Shown here piece by piece: positions 1-5,566 of a stretch of DNA of 5,566 bases (position 1 is the stretch's first letter; every line of letters begins with the position of its first letter). Position numbers and translations under genes: made by a program. Origin of the DNA: Lachnospiraceae bacterium (GTDB lineage: Bacteria; Bacillota; Clostridia; Lachnospirales; Lachnospiraceae); the NCBI GenBank assembly GCA_019420465.1, contig JAHZHB010000045.1, forward strand, positions 1 through 5,566, in the 5' to 3' direction. Below the pieces are notes generated by a model. The model was not told the origin of the DNA. It ran no database searches and worked only from the letters and a program-made list of their open reading frames with translations.

Positions 1-1374
1 TATTATCTGATCAAGGATCTGTTGAAGATCGCAGATGCCCGAATGTACCGGGACAAGGTGCAGAAAAAATCAAAGCTCGGACAGGTCAGCCGCTGTGCGA
101 TGGGTGAAGAAAAGATGCTGCAGAGCATCACGGCAGAGGCACTGTCCAGAAAGGTTTTCACCCTGCTGAACAGCGCTGCAGAGGACGGGCGCTATGCGTT
201 TGTCATGATGGATGTGAGAGAATTTCACCTGATCAATGATTACTGGGGATTTGCTGTGGGAAATGAGATTCTGAAAAGAATCCTGTGCTGTCTGCAGCAT
301 CTGGATGGTGTGATCTTTGCAGACCGTTTCCATTCCGATGTTTTTGTCTGCATGGCAGACTGTACACAGGAATCGCAGGACGGTTTTGTAGAGCGCTTTG
401 CTGCTTTTAAACAGAAAATCACAGACCAGATATCCTCGGAGTATCCGATTCAGTACTTTTGTCTGAATGCCGGGGTATGCTTTGTTGAGGATAAGGACGA
501 ACAGCCGGAAAAGATCATATCGCATGCCAACAGTGCCCGGAGAAAAGCTGCCGAGCAGAAGCAGGGTATCTGTGTGTTTACCAGACAGGTGGAGGCAGAA
601 GAACTGCTGCGTGCAGATGTGCTGCATTCGTTTCAGAATGCTCTGGAAAAGGAAGAGTTTATTCTGTATTTTCAGCCGAAAATTTCCGGAAAAAGTCAGA
701 AGATCACCAGTGCGGAAGTGCTGGTTCGCTGGAAACGTGCCGATGAGACGTTCTGGGTTCCGGACAGTTTTATCCCTGTACTGGAGGAAACCGGAGAGAT
801 CGATACGCTGGACTTTTATGTGTACGAGAAAGCTTTTCAGTGGATGAAAAAACAGAAAGAAGACGGCACAGTCCCTGTGGTGCTTTCACTGAATGTATCA
901 CCGTCGCATTTTAAACATATAGAGAAATTTACGGATCAGGTACTACGACTGATCCGGCAGTATGAGATCGATACAGCGTATCTGATCTTCGAGATTACAG
1001 AAAGTGCCTATATCCATAATGTAGAGGCTGTCAATCAGATGATCCGGATATTTCATAAGCACGGCATCCGGATATCCATGGATGATTTCGGGTCGGGATA
1101 TTCTTCTCTGAACAGTCTGAAAGAGATCATGTTTGACGAGATCAAGATCGATAAGAAATTTCTGGGAGACAGTTTAAGTGAAAACGGGCGGATCGTTTTG
1201 CAGGAGATCTTCCATCTGCTGAAACGTACAAAAAAGACGATCGTCTGTGAGGGCGTGGAAACGAAGGAAACAGCGGATTTCCTGATCGAAGAGGGCTGTG
1301 ATGAGCTGCAGGGCTATTTTTATTACCGGCCAATGCCCATGGAAAAGTTTGAAGAACTGATGCAGGGGGAGTAA
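1..1374 (+). CDS. GGDEF-EAL cyclic-di-GMP phosphodiesterase, 5' end missing
   Basis: The reading frame is open from base 1, so the gene starts upstream; the TTG at 22 and later ATGs are internal. The first ~20 codons (YYLIKDLLKIADARMYRDK) match the C-terminal helix of a GGDEF domain. A second GGDEF-like domain follows (about 120-585): it keeps the fold pattern (MMDVREF...INDYWG at ~205-252) but its signature reads HSDVF (331-345) instead of GGDEF, so it should not make c-di-GMP. From about 610 an EAL domain runs to the end. Its expected metal and catalytic residues are all visible: E of EVL (715), N of NVS (892), E of EITE (991), DD of DDFGSGYSSL (1081), K of IKID (1144), E of EGVE (1249) and Q of QGY (1309). 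By family knowledge, such EAL domains hydrolyse c-di-GMP to pGpG, so net phosphodiesterase activity is likely. Whether the upstream GGDEF is active, and what sensor or membrane part precedes it, cannot be seen. The gene ends in its own terminator. Confidence 0.93.
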   Translation, partial: YYLIKDLLKIADARMYRDKVQKKSKLGQVSRCAMGEEKMLQSITAEALSRKVFTLLNSAAEDGRYAFVMMDVREFHLINDYWGFAVGNEILKRILCCLQHLDGVIFADRFHSDVFVCMADCTQESQDGFVERFAAFKQKITDQISSEYPIQYFCLNAGVCFVEDKDEQPEKIISHANSARRKAAEQKQGICVFTRQVEAEELLRADVLHSFQNALEKEEFILYFQPKISGKSQKITSAEVLVRWKRADETFWVPDSFIPVLEETGEIDTLDFYVYEKAFQWMKKQKEDGTVPVVLSLNVSPSHFKHIEKFTDQVLRLIRQYEIDTAYLIFEITESAYIHNVEAVNQMIRIFHKHGIRISMDDFGSGYSSLNSLKEIMFDEIKIDKKFLGDSLSENGRIVLQEIFHLLKRTKKTIVCEGVETKETADFLIEEGCDELQGYFYYRPMPMEKFEELMQGE

Positions 1375-1403
1375 AAGCTTATGGCTTTTACTCCTTTTTT
1401 TTT
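1368..1403 (+). terminator. Intrinsic terminator of the GGDEF-EAL gene
   Basis: A perfect 11-bp inverted repeat (GGAGTAAAAGC at 1368-1378, GCTTTTACTCC at 1384-1394) encloses a 5-base loop and is followed at once by nine T (1395-1403). This is a classic rho-independent terminator. The left arm contains the last sense codon and the TAA stop (1372-1374), so the hairpin starts inside the coding region. It should separate the c-di-GMP gene from the operon downstream. Confidence 0.93.
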
Positions 1404-1414
1404 ACCTGCCGGTA

Positions 1415-1423
1415 TGCTATACT
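1415..1423 (+). promoter_or_regulatory. Extended -10 promoter for the dut-polA cluster
   Basis: TGCTATACT contains a TGn extension (1415-1417) followed by a -10 box TATACT (1418-1423; consensus TATAAT, one mismatch). No good -35 box is found at 16-18 bases upstream; that position falls in the T-run of the preceding terminator. The TGn extension commonly compensates for a weak -35 box. Transcription would start near 1430, giving a leader of about 20 bases that carries the GGAGG site at 1440-1444, six bases before the dut ATG. This is the only convincing housekeeping promoter I see ahead of the four downstream genes. Confidence 0.68.
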
Positions 1424-1450
1424 GATTCCAAATGTTTACGGAGGATTCGT

Positions 1451-1885
1451 ATGGAAAAGATTAAGATTCAATATAAAGATGAAACAATAGAAAAGCTGCG
1501 GTATATCGACGGCAAATCTGACTGGATCGATCTGCGTGCGGCAGAGAATATCGAGATGAAAGCCGGAGAATTTAAGCTGATTCCGCTTGGGGTGGCGATG
1601 CAGCTGCCAAAGGGATATGAGGCCCATGTGGTGCCGAGAAGCTCGACATTCAAAAATTTTGGTATCATCCAGACGAATCACTGCGGTATTATTGATGAGA
1701 CATACTGCGGACCGAACGACTGGTGGTTTATGCCGGCCTATGCGCTGCGCGATACAAAGATTGCAAAGAATGACAGGATCTGTCAGTTCCGCATCGAAAA
1801 ACACCAGCCGGAGCTTCAGTTTGAAGAGGTAGAGCGACTGGAACACGAGGATCGTGGTGGTATTGGCAGTACCGGCACCAGATGA
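1451..1885 (+). CDS. dut: dUTP diphosphatase (dUTPase)
   Basis: A 144-residue protein of normal length for the trimeric dUTPase family, which hydrolyses dUTP to dUMP and pyrophosphate in the cytoplasm. This limits uracil incorporation into DNA and supplies dUMP for thymidylate synthesis. All five family motifs can be placed: motif 1 SDWIDLRA (23-30); motif 2 PRSSTFKNFGI (62-72), whose Arg/Ser residues contact phosphate; motif 3 GIIDETYCG (79-87), with Asp82 as the expected water-activating residue and Tyr85 stacking on deoxyribose; motif 4 NDRICQ (107-112); motif 5 RGGIGSTG (135-142) at the C-terminus. In motif 5 the aromatic Phe that usually covers the uracil is Ile138. The ATG at 1451 is set by GGAGG six bases upstream. 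It is the first gene after the promoter at 1415-1423. The related dCTP deaminase family is less likely because the PRSS and RGxxGSTG motifs together fit dUTPase. Confidence 0.92.
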   Translation: MEKIKIQYKDETIEKLRYIDGKSDWIDLRAAENIEMKAGEFKLIPLGVAMQLPKGYEAHVVPRSSTFKNFGIIQTNHCGIIDETYCGPNDWWFMPAYALRDTKIAKNDRICQFRIEKHQPELQFEEVERLEHEDRGGIGSTGTR

Positions 1886-1973
1886 TCGGAGATTTATGTG
1901 TCTGTATGGCAGATGCCCGGGAGAGAATGACCGGTAAAATAAAGGCAGCAGACCGCTGTCGGGGAGAGATCCT
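1886..1973 (+). other. 88-base gap between dut and the zinc-finger gene
   Basis: I see no terminator or strong promoter here, so read-through from dut is likely. A TAAAAT at 1935-1940 resembles a -10 box but has neither a TGn extension nor a recognisable -35 box. An ATG at 1896 with GGAG four bases ahead opens only 13 codons and is not supported as a gene. The 3' end carries GGGGAGAG (1961-1968), the ribosome binding site of the next gene. Confidence 0.5.
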
Positions 1974-2336
1974 ATGAAATGCGAAGAAGCTATTAAAAAT
2001 ATGGACCGTTTTGTCAATCATAAGATGACAACAGGTGAGCTGGAAGCTTTTCTGAAACATGTGGATTCATGTCCATCCTGTTATGAAGAACTGGAAACAT
2101 ACTATACAGTGGCCGTGGCACTTCATTATCTGGAGCAGAACGACGGTGAGGGTTACAATATCCCCCTGCGCCTGAAACATACGTTGGACGAGGCCCACAG
2201 AAGAGTACGGCGGGAGCATCGGTATTATATTACTCTGCATGTGCTTTTGTTTGTGCTGATCATAGCGCTGGTGCTGCTGATTGTATTTTCCGGTACACTG
2301 GTAATACGAAATATCTTTCTGCCTTTTAAAGGATAG
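1974..2336 (+). CDS. Zinc-finger (HC2/ZAS-type) anti-sigma-like membrane protein
   Basis: A 120-residue protein with two recognisable parts. The N-terminal domain (about 1-50) shows Cys3, then His29-x3-Cys33-x2-Cys36, the pattern of the putative zinc-finger (zf-HC2/ZAS) domain of anti-sigma factors. These normally bind an ECF sigma factor on the cytoplasmic side. A basic, charged stretch (66-83) precedes one strongly hydrophobic helix at about 86-111, then a nine-residue tail (RNIFLPFKG). By the positive-inside rule the finger should be cytoplasmic, leaving almost nothing outside. Start chosen from GGGGAGAG ending five bases before the ATG, and from Cys3, needed for the motif. No sigma factor gene lies beside it in the window. 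It sits 88 bases after dut and only 17 bases before polA, so co-transcription with polA is likely. The domain call is firm; anti-sigma function is inference, and a different regulatory or membrane-anchoring role is possible. Confidence 0.8.
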   Translation: MKCEEAIKNMDRFVNHKMTTGELEAFLKHVDSCPSCYEELETYYTVAVALHYLEQNDGEGYNIPLRLKHTLDEAHRRVRREHRYYITLHVLLFVLIIALVLLIVFSGTLVIRNIFLPFKG

Positions 2337-2343
2337 AAACAGT

Positions 2344-2348
2344 GGAGG
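2344..2348 (+). promoter_or_regulatory. Ribosome binding site that sets the polA start
   Basis: GGAGG lies five bases before the ATG at 2354. An in-frame GTG at 2342 overlaps this site and has no ribosome binding site of its own at the right distance, so the four-residue longer reading from GTG is not preferred. The resulting N-terminus (MTEKIVLIDGHS) also begins where DNA polymerase I proteins normally begin. Confidence 0.85.
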
Positions 2349-2353
2349 ACGAT

Positions 2354-4984
2354 ATGACAGAAAAAATAGTGCTGATCGACGGGCACAGCATTTTAAACCG
2401 TGCGTTTTACGGTGTGCCGGATCTGACCAATGCAGAAGGAATGCATACGAATGCCGTTTACGGCTTTTTAAATATCATGTTCCGTATCCTGGATGAGGAA
2501 CAGCCACAGTATCTGGCGGTGGCCTTTGACCTGCATGCGCCGACATTCCGACACAAGATGTACGAGGCATACAAGGGAACCCGTCATGCGATGCCGGAAG
2601 AATTAAGAGCACAGGTGCCGGTGATCAAGGATGTGCTGCAGGCCATGCAGATTCTGACCGTTTCCATGGAAGGCTATGAGGCAGACGATATTCTGGGCAC
2701 GATCGCCGGACGCTGTGAAAGGGACGGTCTGGATGTGACGATTGTTTCCGGTGACCGCGATCTGTTGCAGCTGGCTACGGACAGAGTCAAGATCCGTATC
2801 CCGAAGACACGCGGCGGAAAGACTGTGATCGAGGATTATTATACAAAGGATGTTATCGAAGCGTATCAGGTGACACCAAAGCAGATCATAGAGCTGAAAG
2901 CGCTGATGGGCGACAGCTCCGACAATATTCCGGGACTTCCGGGTGTCGGAGAAAAGACGGCGACAAAGCTTGTTGTGGCATACGGCAGTATTGAAAATGC
3001 CTATGAGCATCGTGCGGAGATCAAGCCGAACAAGGCGAAGCTGGCTTTTGAAGAACATTATGATCTCGCGGAGCTGTCAAAGACACTGGCGACGATCAAT
3101 ACCGACAGTCCGGTGGAATTTTCTCTGGAAACGGCCAGAATCGAAGATTTCTACACGCCGGAAGCGTACGACTGGTGTAAACGTCTCGAATTTAAAAACC
3201 TGCTGAGCAGATTTTCAGAGGACAGCCGTCGTGTGGACGTTACGGATACGTTTGTCGATGTGACGGATTTTGGCGAAGTGCAGGCATTACTTGAAAAGGC
3301 GGAAAAAGCAGAGCGTGTGGGTGTGGCCATCAGCCTGGAAGGAGACAGGGAAGGGCTGGCCATCTGTCTGCCGGAGGGTGAGACGTATTATATTCCGGCG
3401 CAGGGCTTTGTGACGAAAGCGGTGCTTGTGGATGCGCTGCAGAAGCTGGCGGCGCACAGTCCGTGCTTTTGTGCCATGGATATCAAGGGACTTTTGCACA
3501 GTGTGGGACTGCCGGAGCGAAAAGAGCTGCAGGATATCTCGCTTGCTGCCTATCTTCTGAATCCGCTGAAAGCAGAATATCTGTATGATGCCGTGGCAGC
3601 GGAATATCTGTCGGTGACACTGCCGGGAAAGGAAGATCTTTTTGCGGACAGAAAAAAGGCTTCTGCAGAGAAACTGGATGCAGCGTACCGCACGCAGACC
3701 TGCTGTCAGGCGTATACTGCCGGTATGGCATTTGTTCCCATGATGGAGGCCTTAAAGACACAGGGCATGGACCATCTGTATACGGATCTGGAGCTTCCGC
3801 TTTTATATACGCTGTATCATATGGAAGAGGCCGGTATTCTGGTAGAACGACAGGAACTGATCGATTACGGCAAGCGACTGGAAGGCCGTATCAGCGAGCT
3901 GGAACAGTCCATCTATGAAAAGGCCGGTGAAAGCTTTAATATCAATTCGCCGAAGCAGCTGGGTGTGATCCTGTTTGAAAAGCTGGCGCTTCCGGGCGGA
4001 AAGAAGACAAAAACAGGGTATTCCACGGCGGCTGATGTGCTGGAGAAACTGGCACCGGAGGCACCGATCGTGTCGGATATTCTGGAATACCGTCAGCTGA
4101 CAAAGTTAAAATCCACCTATGCAGACGGGCTGGTGACCTGTATCGCGGAGGATGGCCGTATCCACAGTACCTTTAACCAGACGATCACGGCGACAGGCCG
4201 TATCAGCAGTACGGAGCCGAATCTGCAGAATATTCCGGTGCGTACCGAGCTTGGCCGCCTGCTCCGCAAGGTATTTGTTCCGGCAGAAGGTTTTGTCTTT
4301 ATGGATGCGGATTATTCGCAGATCGAGCTGCGTGTGCTGGCACATTTTTCCGGTGATCAGGCACTGATCGAGGCATACCGGGCAGAGAGCGATATCCACA
4401 GGATCACGGCTTCCCAGGTCTTTCATGTGCCGTTTGACGAGGTTACGGATCTGCAGCGAAGAAATGCCAAGGCAGTCAATTTCGGTATCGTGTACGGTAT
4501 CAGCTCTTTCGGGTTAAGTCAGGGCTTAAGTATTACCAGAAAAGAGGCTGAAGGCTATATTAACCGGTATTTTGAAACGTATCCGGGCATCAAGGCATTC
4601 CTTGACAATGCCGTCAGTGAGGCAAAGGAAAAGGGCTATGTGACGACACTTTTCGGTCGTCGAAGACCGGTGCCGGAGCTGAAATCTTCGAACTTTATGC
4701 AGCGTTCGTTCGGCGAGCGCGTGGCGATGAATTCACCGATCCAGGGAACGGCGGCCGATATCATCAAAGTTGCCATGCTTGGTGTGGACAGAAGGCTTCG
4801 TGAGGAACAGCTGCGCTCCCGTCTGATCCTGCAGGTGCATGATGAGCTTCTGATTGAGACAGCTGTGGAGGAAGAAGAACAGGTGAGAAAAATCCTCACA
4901 GAAGAGATGATGCATGCGGCAGACCTCGCCGTTGAGCTGGAGATCGACCTGCATACAGGTAACAGCTGGTACGAGGCAAAATAA
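2354..4984 (+). CDS. polA: DNA polymerase I
   Basis: An 876-residue protein, close to the size of Bacillus-type Pol I and shorter than the 928 residues of E. coli. It removes RNA primers and fills gaps in lagging-strand maturation and excision repair. Residues 1 to ~290 form the 5' nuclease: IDGHS near 8-12, EADD (109-112), SGDRD (D134, D136), GDSSDN (D187, D190), then a helix-hairpin-helix (GLPGVGEKTA). Residues ~300-465 sit where the 3'-5' exonuclease should be, but the DxE motif is replaced (VGVAISLEG, 322-330) and the other acidic exonuclease residues are not recognisable, so proofreading should be absent, as in other Firmicute Pol I. The polymerase domain runs from ~479: TATGR (R616), motif A DYSQIELR (D653), motif B RRNAKAVNFGIVYG (R702, K706, F710, Y714) and motif C HDE (D830, E831). 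These align with E. coli R668, D705, R754, K758, F762, Y766, D882 and E883 at a constant offset of 52. It lies 17 bases after the zinc-finger gene and 35 bases before coaE. Confidence 0.97.
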   Translation: MTEKIVLIDGHSILNRAFYGVPDLTNAEGMHTNAVYGFLNIMFRILDEEQPQYLAVAFDLHAPTFRHKMYEAYKGTRHAMPEELRAQVPVIKDVLQAMQILTVSMEGYEADDILGTIAGRCERDGLDVTIVSGDRDLLQLATDRVKIRIPKTRGGKTVIEDYYTKDVIEAYQVTPKQIIELKALMGDSSDNIPGLPGVGEKTATKLVVAYGSIENAYEHRAEIKPNKAKLAFEEHYDLAELSKTLATINTDSPVEFSLETARIEDFYTPEAYDWCKRLEFKNLLSRFSEDSRRVDVTDTFVDVTDFGEVQALLEKAEKAERVGVAISLEGDREGLAICLPEGETYYIPAQGFVTKAVLVDALQKLAAHSPCFCAMDIKGLLHSVGLPERKELQDISLAAYLLNPLKAEYLYDAVAAEYLSVTLPGKEDLFADRKKASAEKLDAAYRTQTCCQAYTAGMAFVPMMEALKTQGMDHLYTDLELPLLYTLYHMEEAGILVERQELIDYGKRLEGRISELEQSIYEKAGESFNINSPKQLGVILFEKLALPGGKKTKTGYSTAADVLEKLAPEAPIVSDILEYRQLTKLKSTYADGLVTCIAEDGRIHSTFNQTITATGRISSTEPNLQNIPVRTELGRLLRKVFVPAEGFVFMDADYSQIELRVLAHFSGDQALIEAYRAESDIHRITASQVFHVPFDEVTDLQRRNAKAVNFGIVYGISSFGLSQGLSITRKEAEGYINRYFETYPGIKAFLDNAVSEAKEKGYVTTLFGRRRPVPELKSSNFMQRSFGERVAMNSPIQGTAADIIKVAMLGVDRRLREEQLRSRLILQVHDELLIETAVEEEEQVRKILTEEMMHAADLAVELEIDLHTGNSWYEAK

Positions 4985-5007
4985 GAGAGCGGCTGACGTA
5001 AATATAA

Positions 5008-5011
5008 AGGA
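5008..5011 (+). promoter_or_regulatory. Ribosome binding site that sets the coaE start
   Basis: AGGA, within AAAGGATG, lies eight bases before the ATG at 5020. An in-frame ATG at 5011 overlaps this element and so is poorly placed for initiation. Starting at 5020 gives MKVIGITGG, with the P-loop at the normal distance from the N-terminus of dephospho-CoA kinases. Confidence 0.65.
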
Positions 5012-5019
5012 TGAAACGA

Positions 5020-5566
5020 ATGAAAGTAATAGGAATCACCGGCGGTGTGGGCTGTGGAAAGAGTACCGTAATGGATTTTCTGGAAGCCACGTACGATGCA
5101 CGGATCCTGAAAGCGGACAGCGTCGGACATCTTCTGATGGAACCCGGGCAGGTCTGCTACAGACAGATGGTGGAACATTTTGGAACTGCGATTCTGAAAG
5201 AGGATGGCAGTATCGACCGTGCAAAGGTAGCCGGTATTGTCTTTTCGAATCCGGAGGAATTACAGATCCAGAACCGGATCATGCATCCGGCAATCCGGGC
5301 GTATATATGGGAAGAGATGAAAAAGGCAGAAAAAGACGGCAGAGCATACTGCTTTGTCGAGGCAGCCTTGCTTCTGGAAGATCATTATGATGATTTTTGC
5401 GATGAAGTGTGGTATATTTATACAGATTCCTCTATCAGACGCAGCCGCCTGAAGGAAAGCCGTGGCTACACGGACGAAAAGATCGATGAGATCATGGCAA
5501 AGCAGATGACGGAAGAGGAATTTAAAAGCCGGGGTGTGCAGACATCCCCAGTCTTTCCTTACGGCT
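5020..5566 (+). CDS. coaE: Dephospho-CoA kinase, 3' end outside the window
   Basis: CoaE phosphorylates the 3'-hydroxyl of dephospho-CoA with ATP, the last step of coenzyme A synthesis in the cytoplasm. The 182 visible residues cover most of the ~200-residue family. The Walker A loop is GGVGCGKST (8-16). The substrate-binding segment usually read as DADxxxH appears as KADSVGH (31-37): the second Asp (D33) and His37 are kept, the first Asp is Lys. Further family signs are DRAKVAGIVFSNPEEL with a following HPAIR, the VEAALLLE strand (usually D-x-PLLFE), and the Arg-rich lid around RRSRLKESRGYT. The frame is open to the window end. The last ~11 residues after EEEFKSR (GVQTSPVFPYG) do not match the expected Cys and VIDN-like segment, so a frameshift or sequence fault near 5531-5534 is possible. 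The gene lies 35 bases after polA with no terminator between, probably in the same operon. Confidence 0.92.
   Translation, partial: MKVIGITGGVGCGKSTVMDFLEATYDARILKADSVGHLLMEPGQVCYRQMVEHFGTAILKEDGSIDRAKVAGIVFSNPEELQIQNRIMHPAIRAYIWEEMKKAEKDGRAYCFVEAALLLEDHYDDFCDEVWYIYTDSSIRRSRLKESRGYTDEKIDEIMAKQMTEEEFKSRGVQTSPVFPYG

Noticed and set aside
70..627. 185-codon minus-strand open frame inside the GGDEF region
   Set aside because: It is antisense to a confidently coding region, and its translation has no domain or membrane pattern that I recognise.
1040..1080. Repeated ATCCGGATAT within the EAL domain
   Set aside because: The two copies each encode part of normal EAL-domain sequence (IRI segments before DDFG), so the repeat is a coincidence of codon choice.
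1896..1937. Possible 13-codon peptide after dut
   Set aside because: It has a GGAG only four bases upstream, is very short, and has no hydrophobic or leader-peptide pattern such as codon runs or an attenuator hairpin after it.
1935..1940. TAAAAT as a promoter for the zinc-finger gene and polA
   Set aside because: There is no -35 match at 16-18 bases and no TGn extension, so it is too weak to list as a promoter.
1436..2017. 193-codon open frame on the minus strand across dut and the following gap
   Set aside because: It lies almost wholly antisense to the well-supported dUTPase gene, shows no recognisable domain, and looks like the by-product of codon bias in the opposite strand.
4636..5178. 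180-codon minus-strand open frame across the polA-coaE junction
   Set aside because: It overlaps the catalytic motifs of polA and the P-loop of coaE; its Ser/Arg-rich translation is typical of a shadow frame.
4914..5390. 158-codon plus-strand open frame overlapping the end of polA and the start of coaE
   Set aside because: It is out of frame with both recognisable proteins and has no family motif. The coaE frame across the same bases carries the Walker A loop.
1..5566. Search for CRISPR arrays, insertion sequences, tRNA or rRNA genes, or defence genes
   Set aside because: No direct-repeat array, transposase, terminal inverted repeats or structural RNA was visible; genes fill nearly the whole window and are all assigned to known families.

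Overview
The window looks like ordinary chromosomal core sequence from a low-to-mid GC Clostridium-type Firmicute, most likely a member of the Lachnospiraceae. This is inferred from protein style (a Bacillus/Clostridium-type DNA polymerase I of about 876 residues with a dead proofreading domain, and a clostridial-style short dUTPase), from strong GGAGG-like ribosome binding sites, and from the dut / zinc-finger membrane protein / polA / coaE order. I could not run a database search, so the family-level placement is tentative.

Layout. Positions 1-1374 hold the 3' part of a cyclic-di-GMP signalling gene whose start lies outside the window. It carries the tail of one GGDEF domain, then a second GGDEF-like domain with a destroyed signature, then an EAL phosphodiesterase domain whose catalytic residues all appear present. 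A strong intrinsic terminator (1368-1403) begins inside the last codons of this gene. Immediately after its T-run lies an extended -10 promoter (1415-1423) for a co-directional cluster of four genes: dUTPase (1451-1885), a small zinc-finger anti-sigma-like single-pass membrane protein (1974-2336), DNA polymerase I (2354-4984) and the 5' part of dephospho-CoA kinase (5020-5566, running off the window). All genes are on the + strand. The long minus-strand open frames are shadows of these genes.

How the genes fit together. The first gene is insulated by its terminator and is functionally separate (c-di-GMP turnover). The downstream cluster looks like a housekeeping operon. dUTPase keeps dUTP out of DNA, Pol I fills repair gaps and removes RNA primers, and CoaE finishes coenzyme A synthesis. 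The zinc-finger membrane protein between dut and polA is the least understood member: it resembles an anti-sigma factor but has no sigma partner gene here and almost no extracellular part.

I found no mobile element, CRISPR array, tRNA, rRNA or clear undescribed system. The points most worth a second look are the orphan anti-sigma-like protein, the mixed intact/degenerate domain set of the c-di-GMP protein, the compact terminator-promoter junction, and the abrupt loss of CoaE family similarity in the last ~35 bases, which suggests a frameshift or a sequence/assembly fault at the window end.
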